From assembly GCF_021134715.1 (NCBI RefSeq), contig NC_060019.1, forward strand, positions 3,410,001 through 3,474,000: a stretch of DNA of 64,000 nucleotides, in the 5' to 3' direction. Made by a program: the position numbers and the translations under genes. The stretch is from Daphnia pulex. Its lineage: Eukaryota > Arthropoda > Branchiopoda > Diplostraca > Daphniidae. Under the pieces are notes generated by a model. That model had not been told where the DNA came from, made no database searches, and saw only the letters and a program-made list of their open reading frames with translations. Shown piece by piece: positions 1-10,542 of this stretch (its first letter is position 1; the number at the start of each line of letters is the position of its first letter).

Positions 1-2130
1 AGATTCCACATCAGAAGTCCTTCTTTTTAGCCCGGACCATTATTCCAACAGCCAACAACAATTGAATTTGCAGGAGGAGTGGATAGTTAAATGAGGAAAC
101 CTGTTTTTTTTTACACAAATATGTAAATTTTGTCAATTGTTGATGATGTATCTGTTATAAATTCTCCCATTATTGCTCGTGGAAACCGTCATTAAGAGGC
201 GCCACGACATAAATCGAAGGGAAGATGGGAAATGTTTCCGCATAGTTCGAAGTCAGTGACAACATGCTGATCGAGTATCCATAGAAGTCACCATTTCGGC
301 CAATGTATTTTCTATTGGATTCACCTCAAAACCAATACATTGTCCGTTTTCCTGTCGCTTCATTTAATGAGATATGTATGGTAAGGATGGAATTTCGTTC
401 CATTTGTTTGAAATTTTGTTTCATTATTGCGGTATACTAACTAACGTTTTGACTCAATTGACTTAAAAAAATTTGTTTTTAAAAAATCTGTTTAATTCAA
501 GATGGAAAATGTATTTTCGTCACTAAAGATATTGTAATTATTAGTTCCACCACCACCGATTTCTGCCAGCATGCTCTCCTGTAATTCCAACTTAGCTTCT
601 TTTTAATCGACGATGAGAAAATCCTTTACGGCATACAGCGAGGAGTTCATTGGCCATTGCAGCCAATGGCTTCCCAAGAGCAAGCTTCAAAACGACCAGC
701 TAAAGAAGTAACAAAACCTTTAAAAAAATTTAAAATAATTAATCAACTCCGTGAAACGAATACGCCAACACGCGTTGACGAAAACACTTGTTGCAAGTCC
801 GATTGTCCGACTCGGTGGAAGATGAACACGTAATAAACTTCAACGAATGAAGTCCGTTCAGCGATATTGATTATAAAATGGTTTCTGGATTCATATTGAA
901 AGCATGCACAGAGTCTATGGTGCGTTTTAAGACGTCTAAAAGGAATATCTTTAGTAAGCGCGAGGGAAAATTTAAGTAGAACTATTAGAAGCCGTCGATG
1001 GTCGCCTTGGATTGTTTGCAAAATACAATAAACCATTAGAGTTTGATACGTAATAAACTAGAGAGACGCTGATTTTCAGCAGTTTTTATACTATCTTCTG
1101 TTGTATCCAGTTTTTCACAAAATTGTAAAGCAGAAACAGCTAGAAAACCTGATGCTCCTTTTACAGCCTGTGCTTTACTCGGCTGTTACAATCCGGAACC
1201 AAATAAAATCTTATGTGGAGCGAATGCAAGAATTTGAATTCCCAATTCTTTTTTTTTTAATCCATAACGTCTTTCACGTTCCTGTGGATATAATTAATTA
1301 CCAAACTGGAGTTGAAATGCTTGACGCTTTTATTTTTAAAATTTCCAAAGAGTCCGTGATATTCTCGGTGTGGTGGCAGCAAACCAGTGAAGTAAATACG
1401 CAATCGCTTGACGGAAAGATAGAAGTATAACTGTTGTTAAAAAAACAAGAATCACACTACCACGATGGTAACATTTTATACGCCAAAATTAATCAGATTA
1501 CCGAATTGACAAATTCGGCAAAGCCTTCGTACAGCAACTCAAAAATGATGAAGTCATATCACGAAAAAAAATGCAAGTAAAATCGACGAAGTATGTAAAG
1601 AATAAATTTGAAATACAGCTACAGAAATTTTGAAAAATGACATTATGGGCCTTATACCAAACAGCAATCAAATAACTAACGTGTTCCATGAATTAAAAAG
1701 CGTAGATAAAAGCTATTATATTTTATTCCAAAATGTATTAGTAATCTTCAATATTCGTCTGTAAGAAAAAGAAATTGTAATTGCATCTCGGCCTAACACA
1801 GTAACCCTGCACTACTTCAACTAGGATTTACCATTTAGTTGCATCATCAATCACCATCACTTTTTCTAGTTCAGCAATTCAACAAATTTGGGGTTTATAG
1901 TTCCTATAACGAAGTTGCTTTTTTTCATGCAGCAGTTGACAGCAAATCAAACCTTTATGGTTTAACAGAAAAATCATTCGCCCACTACATTTCTAATAAT
2001 GCAGACCACAACTGTGCAAATCTAGATGGGAAAGGACCTTTTCATAACAAATATAAAAAGAAATAACTGGTATTTAATTTCTCTGTGTATTAATAAATAG
2101 TCTCAAAAGGTATCAGTATAATTTCTGTAA
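1..2130. other. AT-rich stretch without recognisable gene
   Basis: Only short open frames of about 60-110 codons occur, none with a motif I recognise, and codon use is as AT-rich as the surroundings. I see no tRNA, terminal repeat or splice-consistent gene. Given what follows it is probably decayed mobile-element sequence, but I cannot show that from these bases. Confidence 0.4.
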
Positions 2131-2139
2131 TGACACCTG

Positions 2140-3364
2140 CTAAAAATTTCTACGAGATAAAAATTACCTGGGAATACAAAAATATCTTCAGCTGAGATCA
2201 ACGGAGCTGGGAAAATAAATGTGATACCTTATGCAGTTTACCAAAACTTGTTTTGAAAGATTCTTTACATGGATTTGCATATGAAGTTGAAGCTAGCAGT
2301 AGCGTACTACATATTAATTACATAAATGAATACAAAATTAAGTTCTTTCATTTACTTTCAGACAAAGCTTCAGCTTTCGATATATTATAGTATTCATCCT
2401 GCAAGGATCATTGAATGAAAATCATCATGTAAAGGCGACTATTGTGTTTATTTCATTCAAGATTTCCCTGCTAGTGACGAAACAACTATGTACTCCACAT
2501 TATCACTTATAATAAATCAAGTAGAGAAATATGAAATAAAACCCGTTATTACGTTTGACCAATCCCTCTATTGAAAAGCAATGAAAATGGTGAAACTATA
2601 AAGGAATCCGATATAATAGAAACCATCGTCGTAAGGCTGTGTGGATTTAATACTGTTTTAAACTTCCTTGGATCAATAATCAATTGGACATTTCATGGAT
2701 GGTTCTGGGATAACAGAAACAATGAGATTAATTTACGTAGAAGACTCTGTCTTCCACATTTTAAGCGGAAAGCTGTTCCACGTGCAATTCGTGTCCATTT
2801 CATCTTAGACGCTGCCTTACACGTACTGCTACCAAATTATGTATTCAAAGTTGAAGATAACAATTATTTAATCATGACTTTGAATTTTCAAGCACAACTG
2901 CATTTGAAAGAAGAAATCAAACAATTATTAGCAGAGCCTACTCCTATTGAAGAAATTCAAAATAAAGAATCTCAAAATGCTAACAATATCAAGACCATTT
3001 CTAATTCAAAGTTAACAACTTTAATGACGTCAAGGACAGCAAAAATGTGGATCCAGTAGCTTGAATGGAAATGTTTTCCAGACGTTCATACGACCAGAAA
3101 AAACAGGAAATTGGGATTTTCATCTTAAAAAGTTATCAAAAATGTTTTCATATTTAGTGGATACTGGACACAACAACTATACTGAGTCGTTTCATGAATA
3201 CTTACAACATATGATGTTAAAAAAACGAAACAATGTATGACTCATTCATTAATGGATCATTCAATCAGCGTAAGTGATCGCTACCGGGCAGGACTTTCTT
3301 CTGATTATGTTATTAGGTATCAATTATTGCAATGCATGAAATCCAATGCGCTGTAAAATCACGT
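2140..3364 (+). pseudogene. Decayed transposon-type gene, 5' part (interrupted by DIRS element)
   Basis: Fragments of one protein can be read in shifting frames. They include a stretch like PVITFDQSLY near 2550, then a 162-codon open frame (2571-3059) with VVRLCGFNTVLNFLGSI and a later RAIRVHFILDAALH, then VDTGHNNYTESFHEYLQ near 3160 and SDRYRAGLSSDYVI near 3270. From memory, these motifs in this order occur in large uncharacterised proteins found in many invertebrate genomes in multicopy, transposon-like settings. I cannot name the superfamily. Stops and frame changes near 2572, 3060 and 3240 show it is dead. The DIRS element at 3365 interrupts it, and recognisable text resumes at about 8230. 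Confidence 0.55.
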
Positions 3365-3386
3365 ATTGCACTCAAACGTTCCGTTC

Positions 3387-3490
3387 CCCTTAAGGGTGTT
3401 GACACTGTATTAGCCAGCTCTTTCATAGATGGCGCGATAGCGCACTTTCTTTTCTTTTGACATGGGAGGCCCCAGAACCCTCAGACCTGT
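3387..3490 (+). repeat. DIRS left inverted terminal repeat
   Basis: It begins with the palindromic CCCTTAAGGG and runs through the block with AGATGGCGCGATAGCGCACT. It matches the reverse complement of 8006-8109 with only a few substitutions, for example GACACTG against GATACTG and CCCTCAG against CCATCAG. The low divergence between the arms suggests a fairly recent insertion. The gag-like start codon lies 22 bp past the inner edge. Confidence 0.93.
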
Positions 3491-3511
3491 TTCAGCTCCG
3501 GAATAGTTAAG

Positions 3512-4843
3512 ATGTCAATTGATCCTAACGAGGCCAGAGGCGGGAATGGCAGGCGTAGAAGAGCACCGTCTGCCGTCCCGTCCTTGGACCCTCGCGTTAA
3601 TAATTTTGTAGATTTAATTGGCGTAGAAAAAGTTGGTGAAATTAGTCAAGATGATGAAGTGTCAGTGCCAAGTGAGTCGTCGGCGGAACGCCGAGCCTAC
3701 GCAGAGATCGAGAGGATGCGGCAGCAACGGGAAATTGAGAGGCAGCAACGTGACAGGGAGAGGCAGGAAGAAACGGAGCGACGTCAACGGGAGAGGCAAG
3801 AACGCCACCAGCAGCGGGATCGTGAGGATCGCCTTCGACGAGAGCAAGAGGCCGATCGTCGTTCGAGGGAAGAACGTCGCAACCGCGATGCACGTCCCAG
3901 ATCCAGATCCAGGTCCCCGCACCGAGCCAGACCGTCCCAGACCCCCGTAGTTCCGGCGCCTCCCGCCACGAGAAATGCACTTCCACCGTCGCCGCCGCCG
4001 ACAGCCGGGACATCGGAAAGATCTCAGCATCCAAGGAAAGTCCTGGTCTCGAATGAAGATTCGAGAAACCTCGCCGACTGGCTGAACAAGAGCGTCACGC
4101 CAGCCGAACTGAAGGGATTTGCAGACAAATACCCAATTGAATTCGAGAAGAAAGAATTCAGCCTGGCTCCTCCACGTCTGGACGACTGGATGACCAGGCA
4201 ACTAAAAGAGTCCGCCGCCCACAAACCAGCCGAAGCGGCAGAGAAAACGTGGCTTTCGGTACAGCTTAAAGTGCTGGACATAGCAGGACCGCTTGTCTAT
4301 CTCCACCAGCTGACGAAGCAGGGTCGCCCGCTGGACATGGAAGAGGTGTCCGAAAATGTTAAGGTGGCGCTGGAGCTAACAGCCGCAGCGTCCTACGACA
4401 TCAACCGTAGAAGACGACGGAACATCCTCAACCATACCGACCCTCGCTCCGACTACTTGCTGGAAGACCCCAAATCCTTTTCAAGCAAACAAACAGTTTC
4501 GTCACTGTTTGGCATACGCTTCCTCGAAGCCATGTTGAAAGAAGCGGACCAAGACGAAAAGCTAAGCCGTCGTGGTCCACCAGGCCCAGCCCCAAAAACA
4601 GCTGCAGGACCGGTAACACGATCAAAATCAGGCAGAGGAGGCAGAGGGCAATTTCCATTCGACAACGATCGAGGCGGCGGACGTGGGAGAAGGTATGTAA
4701 CCACTCAAAATGATTTAATTGTTAGCATGCCCCATCCCCCTCCAGCCTCGTTTTGCGGGGGAAGACTACGCTTTTTTCAAACAAACTGGGGGCGTTTGTA
4801 TTCGGACCCGTGGGTTCTTTCGTCCATTTCAAACGGCCTTTGA
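3512..4843 (+). CDS. DIRS ORF1, gag-like protein
   Basis: This 443-codon frame opens just inside the left terminal repeat, where DIRS elements place their gag-like gene. Residues about 60-145 are strongly charged, first a Glu/Arg/Gln-rich helix and then an Arg/Ser tract (RSRSRSPHRARPSQ). A Pro-rich segment follows at about 145-165 and a more globular C-terminal half with Trp and Leu at about 180-350. Near residues 370-395 there is a Gly/Arg-rich tail (RGGRGQ, RGGGRGRR), probably nucleic-acid binding. The last 20 or so residues already read as the start of the polymerase domain (FQTNWGRLYSDPWVLS), so the native boundary probably lay upstream or the two frames are joined here. It should form a cytoplasmic RNA-protein particle; no zinc knuckle is visible. 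Confidence 0.8.
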   Translation: MSIDPNEARGGNGRRRRAPSAVPSLDPRVNNFVDLIGVEKVGEISQDDEVSVPSESSAERRAYAEIERMRQQREIERQQRDRERQEETERRQRERQERHQQRDREDRLRREQEADRRSREERRNRDARPRSRSRSPHRARPSQTPVVPAPPATRNALPPSPPPTAGTSERSQHPRKVLVSNEDSRNLADWLNKSVTPAELKGFADKYPIEFEKKEFSLAPPRLDDWMTRQLKESAAHKPAEAAEKTWLSVQLKVLDIAGPLVYLHQLTKQGRPLDMEEVSENVKVALELTAAASYDINRRRRRNILNHTDPRSDYLLEDPKSFSSKQTVSSLFGIRFLEAMLKEADQDEKLSRRGPPGPAPKTAAGPVTRSKSGRGGRGQFPFDNDRGGGRGRRYVTTQNDLIVSMPHPPPASFCGGRLRFFQTNWGRLYSDPWVLSSISNGL

Positions 4844-6766
4844 ATTGATTTTTTGTCCGTCCCTTTTCAATCTTTTCCCCCACCGATAATTCGTATGGCA
4901 GAGGAAATGGAAAAGGTTTGCGACGAGGAAGTGGTTAGCTTATTAGAAAAAAGGCCATTGAGGAGACATCCAATTCGGACGGATTTTTTAGCGCCCTTTT
5001 TGTAATACCAAAAAAAGCGGGGGGCTATAGGCCCATTGTTAACTTAAAAGCGCTCAACAACTTCGTCGCATACTCCCATTTTAAAATGGAAGGCCTCGAC
5101 GCAGTCAAGCAACTTTTAGAACCGGGAGACTTTGTGACCAAAATAGACCTTAAAGACGCCTATTTGTTCATCCCGGTGCTAAAAGAGCACAAAAATTTCT
5201 CCGTTTTTGTTGGGGGGATAACAAATTCCAATTTACTTGCCTCCCCTTCGGACTGTCGGCCGCACCAAGGGTATTCACTAAGGTTATGAAGGTAGTCATG
5301 GGCCATCTTAGAGCAAAAGGAATCAGGCTGATCATCTACCTGGACGACATCCTGATTCAGAGCCGTTCCTTTTCGGAAGCGTTAGACCACTGCGCGGTGG
5401 TGGCGGATACGCTGACCTCACTTGGTTTCGTTATTAACGAAGCAAAATCAGTCAAGCAGCCAGTCCAACGCATAAACTATCTAGGTGTAGTAGTAGATTC
5501 CACCAAACTTTCCTTCGTGCTCCCCCAGGAAAAAATGGACCAGGTTTTGAAACTCTGCAAAAAGGCGCTCGGAAGTAAAGACATCACCTTAAGGGATATC
5601 TCTAAAATTTTAGGCAACTTCGCGTGGGCCATCCATTCCATTCCTTTAGCGCAGATGCACTACAGACAAATTCAAGATTTCCATATACAACAATTGCACA
5701 AATGGGACCTTGATTTGTCAAAAAGAATTATACTCCCGGCGGAAGCGCGGAGCAACTTGGATTGGTGGATTAACAACTTGCAAATTGTAAACGGAAAACC
5801 TTTTTTCCCACGCTCCCCTCATTTAGAAATTTATTCAGACGCATCACTGTCAGGGTGGGGCGCTATTTGCGACGACGTTAGAACCAGAGGTCCGTGGACC
5901 GCAGCAGATATAAATCGCCACATTAACGAGCTCGAAATCTTGGCTGCTTTTCACGCAGTCAAGTCGTTCGCCGGCAGTTCATCGAAAATCGCAATCAAAC
6001 TCTACCTTGATAATAGCACGGCCGTTTTCTATATCAACAAGGGGGCGGCACAAGATCGATTGGTCTATCGATTCTGGCTAATCTGCTCAACTCATTCTGT
6101 GAGGAACGCAGCATTTCGCTCGAAGCATTTTTTCTTCCGGGGAAACTTAATGTCGAGGCGGACGAAGAGTCGAGAGCGGCGTCAGAAAGTAGCGACTGGA
6201 TGCTTTGCCGTCGATCCTTCCAGGCGATCGATAACATATGGGCGACAGACGTCGACTTGTTTTCGGCAAGTTGGAACCACCAGCATGACCGCTTCATTTC
6301 TTGGCGGACTCAACCGGGAGCATGGGCAGTCAAGGCCTTTTCGAAGAACTGGGGAGAGTTTAAAGCTTACGCCTTTCCCCCCTTCTCTATGATCTCCCGT
6401 TGCCTGGCCAAAGTGAAAGCAGAAGAAGCAAGACTGCTTCTCATCTGCCCAGTATGGCCCAGCCAAATTTGGTTCCCGTCGCTGCTGGAATTAGCGTGCG
6501 ATACCCCGCGCATCCTCCCGCCCAAATCTGATATTTTGCTTTCAGCCCAGGGCGACTACCATCCACTGGCAGAGAAAAGTCAGCTTCTTCTATCCACCTG
6601 GATGTTATCAGGACAAGCCTGTCAGACCAAGGCCTTCCGTCAAAAGTGGTCAACCTTTTGCTGGCAGGAAGCCGTCCAGCCACGAATACTGCATACCAGG
6701 CCGCCTGGCACTCTTGGTCAGATTGGTGTGCTGAACATCATACTAATCCCATGTCTAGCTCTTTGA
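4844..6766 (+). pseudogene. DIRS reverse transcriptase / RNase H (frameshifted)
   Basis: Reverse transcriptase and RNase H text runs through at least four frames. The pieces are a start near 4895 (LLEKRPLRRHPIRTDF), a piece from 5086 with GDFVTKIDLKDAYLFIP, a piece from 5286 with the catalytic IIYLDDIL box (YxDD), and RNase H motifs LEIYSDASLSGWGA and NELEILAAFHAVKS near 5830-5960. The connecting C-terminal domain runs to about 6766 (WPSQIWFPSLLELA). This is the domain order of DIRS pol. Breaks fall near 5000, 5215, 6050 and 6190, several at homopolymer runs (T5 near 5000, G6 near 5213, G5 near 6043). They may be single-base indels or sequencing errors. As written no single polymerase can be made. 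Confidence 0.88.
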
Positions 6767-6840
6767 GCTCAGTCCTCTCGTACCTGACTCATCTTTTCGA
6801 GATGGGTTAGTCATACAGCACAATTAATCTTCACAGATCA

Positions 6841-7578
6841 ATGCTGTCGATGACCTTAAGGCCAATCGACCACTTCCAAGTAGGTTCACATCCGCTAGTA
6901 GTCAAATTATTAAGAGCCACCTATAATTTAAACCCTCCTAAACCTAAATATAGCTTTACATGGGACCCTAATGTCGTGTTAGATTTCGCCAAGGCGGATG
7001 GTGAGAACGAATCACTCCGCCTCAATAGGTTGTCGGCCAAACTGACCACGTTAATAGCGCTCACTTCCCTGCTGCGCGTATCCGAAATCGCGGCAATCGA
7101 GAGGAGCTCCGTTCGATTCGACGATGGAGCCGCAACTCTTTTTTTGTCGAAGCCAAGAAAGACCCAGCACCAGAGCCTGCTTTCCTCAATCAAGATCCCT
7201 CGATGCCCGGACAAAATAGTTTGCCCGGTAGACTGCCTAGGGTTGTACATTTACGTCACAGACCCCATCAGACCGGCCGGCAATGTAGACAGGCTATTGA
7301 TTAGCAACATCGCCCCATATCGCCCGGTCTCGGCATCTACAGTAGCGAGGTGGATTAAATCTTACATGGAGAGGGCCGGAGTGGACACACAAACCTTCTC
7401 TGCGCATTCAACGAGAGGTACAGCGGCCTCAAAGGCAGTCGCTTCGGGCGTGCCAATTGAATCCGTTCTTACGGCTGCCCAGTGGTCAAGAGAATCTACC
7501 TTCGCTAGATTTTATCATAGACCCATTGCCCCATCTGAAATCGCTTTTCAAGATAACGGCAGCAGCGAACAGCTTTAA
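6841..7578 (+). CDS. DIRS tyrosine recombinase (integrase)
   Basis: This 245-codon intact frame encodes a phage-integrase-type tyrosine recombinase, the enzyme that inserts circular DIRS cDNA in place of a DDE integrase. Visible family residues are the first catalytic Arg in LLRVSEIAAIERS (about residues 79-91), the HSTRGTAAS box (His-x-x-Arg, about 197-205), WSRES as the Trp/His position and the nucleophile region FARFYHRP near residue 228. The frame ends 5 bp before the internal complementary region. The native protein probably begins upstream, near 6700, where related text lies in another frame. The catalytic residues are present, so this part alone could still be active. Confidence 0.9.
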   Translation: MLSMTLRPIDHFQVGSHPLVVKLLRATYNLNPPKPKYSFTWDPNVVLDFAKADGENESLRLNRLSAKLTTLIALTSLLRVSEIAAIERSSVRFDDGAATLFLSKPRKTQHQSLLSSIKIPRCPDKIVCPVDCLGLYIYVTDPIRPAGNVDRLLISNIAPYRPVSASTVARWIKSYMERAGVDTQTFSAHSTRGTAASKAVASGVPIESVLTAAQWSRESTFARFYHRPIAPSEIAFQDNGSSEQL

Positions 7579-7583
7579 AATCA

Positions 7584-7697
7584 CCCTTAAGGGGAACGGA
7601 ACGTTTGAGTGCAATTATTGGTTGCTCGAGGGATGGCTCGGCCATCCCGATGGGCAACCTGAATTGCACGAAAGTAAGAGAAGAAAACCCTTAAGGG
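7584..7697. repeat. DIRS internal complementary region
   Basis: Bases 7584-7615 are the exact reverse complement of the element's left end (3365-3396). Bases 7613-7697 are the reverse complement of its right end (8100-8184) with one mismatch. This region serves as the template for rebuilding both ends during replication and is diagnostic of DIRS-1-like elements. CCCTTAAGGG appears at both of its borders. Confidence 0.93.
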
Positions 7698-8005
7698 TCT
7701 CTATTTCCCACCCTCTCCACCCGTATAGTGTTCCGTTCTTCTGTCTTTATTCTGCTCGGTTTGTTAATTGGCCTCCCTTTTATCTCTTTTTTACAGAGGA
7801 GGAAGAAGCCGTGGCAGAGGAAGACGCGGCCGAGGGAGGCCAGCATCCCGCCAATCATTAGAAGACGCGGAGATTGCAGAACGATTCACCTAACTTTATG
7901 TTTTTGTTTTCAAGCGCAAGCGCATCTTTCGCATTTCATTTCTTTGATTTTGTAAGGGAATTCTTCCCATTTTTTGTTTGTATTTACCCAAACGTTCGGA
8001 CTGTC

Positions 8006-8109
8006 ACAGGTCTGATGGTTCTGGGGCCTCCCATGTCAGAAGAAAAGAAAGTGCGCTATCGCGCCATCTATGAAAGAGCTGGCTAATACAGTATCAACAC
8101 CCTTAAGGG
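8006..8109 (-). repeat. DIRS right inverted terminal repeat
   Basis: It is the mirror copy of 3387-3490 and ends in CCCTTAAGGG. The 75-bp tail that follows, to 8184, is complementary to the internal region and marks the element's outer right edge. Confidence 0.93.
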
Positions 8110-8224
8110 TTCTCTTCTCTTACTTTCGTGCAATTCAGGTTGCCCATCGGGATGGCCGAGCCATCCCTCGAGCAACCAATAATTATTTGTTTATTGAAAT
8201 GTAATACGACGTATCCATTTCTTT

Positions 8225-8520
8225 ACTATTTATAGGTGAAATCACTCGCAAAAGAGCAAAAACAGATACTCAGCAGAATACTTTGGTGTGATCTTGTCCA
8301 GCGAGTACTTTGGTCAGTCAGTTGTTGCAGCAATTAGCCAATGTGCATCAGTTTAGTAGTGATCAACAACATGAAAATGGCAGTTGTTTGTTGAAACAAT
8401 TTGATAACAATATGTCTGAGTGCAACACTACAGAAACAGTTCTGCCTGAAAGGTCTACGATAAATAACAGATTTCTTTGAAGTAAAATGATAAGCAGCAA
8501 ATTGAAGAATAACTAATAAA
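8225..8520 (+). pseudogene. Decayed transposon-type gene, continuation after the DIRS insertion
   Basis: After an acceptor-like TTTATAG at 8229-8235 the text reads GEITRKRAKTDTQQN, then (past a stop) VSQLLQQLANVHQFSSDQQHE. As I recall the family, this is what should follow the motifs ending at 3360. The DIRS element therefore sits inside this gene, perhaps in an intron or at an exon edge. Stops show the fragment is not functional. It fades out by about 8520. Confidence 0.45.
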
Positions 8521-9895
8521 TATTGCATCCAAAAAGCCATCAATAAAACATTTTATATCAATAAATTTTTTCTCTGGTAAATTGTATTGCTAATATAACA
8601 GTATCAGTGTGTGTTTTGTTAAGTGTATTTCCATATGAATCCATAGATTATTTCCTTTTCCACGGGTCAATTCATGTGCTTCAAGTACTTAAGTTGTTAA
8701 TATTGAACCGAATAACCAACTAGGCATGTTACCCAAAGATTCAAAGTGAAACATTCATTTTTCTGATACTCCACCATCAACACACCAATCAGGAAAATCA
8801 CGAAAAACAAAATGTATTCACCTACACCATAAAGCATCAGCTCACCCAGCACCGCCTACACCAGGCACCATTAAATACATTGTTCCCTTAGTTGAAGTAA
8901 AGTGGAAGGTATGTATTAATAATTATATTGTCATGTATAATCATTAATGGAATATTGAATGACAAAATTGATAGTAAGTGACGAATGCACCATTAATTCT
9001 GAGGAATCGTGAATGTCTAAATGTATGAATCCATAAAAAACACATATTAATTCTTAACTCTTTAGGAAAATAATCCACACCATTTTGTGAGTCCACAACT
9101 ACTCCTTACAGAAACTTCAAATTCTAACCACGAACAACTTTCACTATAAATATTTAAACTGTATAAACACTATAAACTTTAAACATGTTATTTTCACGAT
9201 CACCATATTTAAGGTAATTCAGGGGATTCTTTAGTTGACCAAACCAGCATATGGTATAATTACTATGCATTATATACCTAATATACGAAATTAACATTTT
9301 CAATGTTATCTCTCGCTGCGTTGATCACTTTGAACATACAGTTGTCCAAGAGATATGTTATAGATACACGAAGCCTTTTATTTGTAGAAATATTATTTTC
9401 TAATTGATAACTTTAGGGAACTTCGATGGATGATTCCGCGAAGGTATTCAACCATTACTGGCGGACGCACAGCCGGTATATTTTTTATAAATTATCTTCT
9501 TCATGTTCACAATATTATTTTGTTTTTGATCACTTTAAGGAACTTCAAAAGAAATGTAACCGTGTTTTTCAATTTTCTGTTGTTTACTGTGTCTTACAAA
9601 TATGCTGAACGGTTGCGAGCGCTCTTAAAAAAGCTGCTACACGAATACTACGAAAAGTGCGGTAGAACCGAGCTGTAAAAAGTATTTTTCTCAATCTCCA
9701 ACAATTGCAATTCGAGTATTAAAGTTTAATTGAATTAAATTTAATTAGTACACGGAGACTCCACCCAAAAGTAACAAAGACTTTTTTCGAGTCGCAGAGC
9801 TGCGATTGTGACGCTTTGATTCGTCAATACATGGAAAGGTAATTTTTATAAATATAATTATTAAAACTTTTAAAATAAACATATTTTTTATCTTT
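8521..9895. other. AT-rich spacer
   Basis: I see no coding similarity, terminal repeat or RNA gene here. A short open frame at 9430-9678 is preceded by no recognisable signal and encodes nothing I know. Confidence 0.4.
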
Positions 9896-9897
9896 AG

Positions 9898-10542
9898 AAA
9901 TTCAAATCCTTCGGTGATCCTATTGGATGGCCCTGGAGCTGGTGAAGAAGGGACTTTATTTGTACCCAACCAACCGATCATTAAGGTGGAAAATCCAGGT
10001 GAGCTAGCATCAATTTGTTCAAAATCGATTCAAATTCATCCATCCATTTGTTTTGATCCTTTTTCTAATTTCTCATTATATCAGGCATCTAGACATTCTA
10101 GACTAGACATCTATTGTGCTGTCCCATTTATTTATTCCCCATGGTACAAACTCAGATTTCTTGGTTTGAAGGACGTTTTCGAAACACCTGGCAACGCCAA
10201 GGGGGAGTAGCCATATTTTCGCAAAAAAGGCTTGAAAAAAAACCGCCCCCCTCCCGAATACTTTGCAAAATCCTCGACCGTCTACTAGATACGACAATAA
10301 CACCAGGTTAGTTAAATTATCAATATTGTACTCTAAATTGAAACTTATAATTAATTCTTTAAATCTAAATAGGCGATTTGGTGAAAATGGAAAAGAGGAA
10401 TCTTCGTGCAGTGGATAGTCCCAGCTCGTTTCAAAAAGCATTAAAAGATGAAGAAGTGGTTTTCAAGAGCAAAAATGGAAATCTTTTCAAGAAGGAAGAT
10501 GTCATGTATGATCATGTAGATGTCAGATATTTACTACGATAG
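9898..10542 (+). CDS. Copy A of an unrecognised low-copy gene family (exon model)
   Basis: Exons can be proposed at 9898-9998 (VILLDGPGAGEEGTLFVPNQ; acceptor TTTAG, donor GTGAGC), about 10114-10306 (donor GTTAGT) and 10373-10542 (acceptor ATAG, stop TAG). The last exon carries DEEVVFKSKNGNLFKKEDV, also found, diverged, in the minus-strand copies near 39.7, 40.4, 43.4 and 43.7 kb. The middle exon overlaps a block (about 10150-10265) shared with the DNA upstream of those copies. The phase joins cleanly from 10306 to 10373. I do not recognise a function; the protein is charged and small. The 5' start is not defined, and the gene may be a truncated relic. Confidence 0.4.

Larger units (their letters stand above)
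3365..8184 (+). mobile_element. DIRS-type tyrosine-recombinase retrotransposon, nearly complete but frameshifted
   Basis: The 4.8 kb element has the full DIRS architecture. Order: outer left tail, 104-bp inverted terminal repeat, gag-like frame, reverse transcriptase with RNase H, tyrosine recombinase, internal complementary region, right inverted repeat, outer right tail. The outer left tail (3365-3396) is the reverse complement of 7584-7615. The outer right tail (8100-8184) is the reverse complement of 7613-7697 apart from one base. The two complementary tracts overlap by 3 nt, as expected for DIRS elements, which complete their ends from a circular intermediate. There is no flanking target duplication, as is normal for this order. 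The polymerase frame is broken several times, so this copy looks inactive unless the breaks are sequencing errors. Confidence 0.93.

Noticed and set aside
3633-4658. Several long open frames antisense to or overlapping the DIRS gag frame
   Set aside because: They are shadows of the Arg/Glu/Ser-rich codons of the gag frame and have no own signals or motifs.
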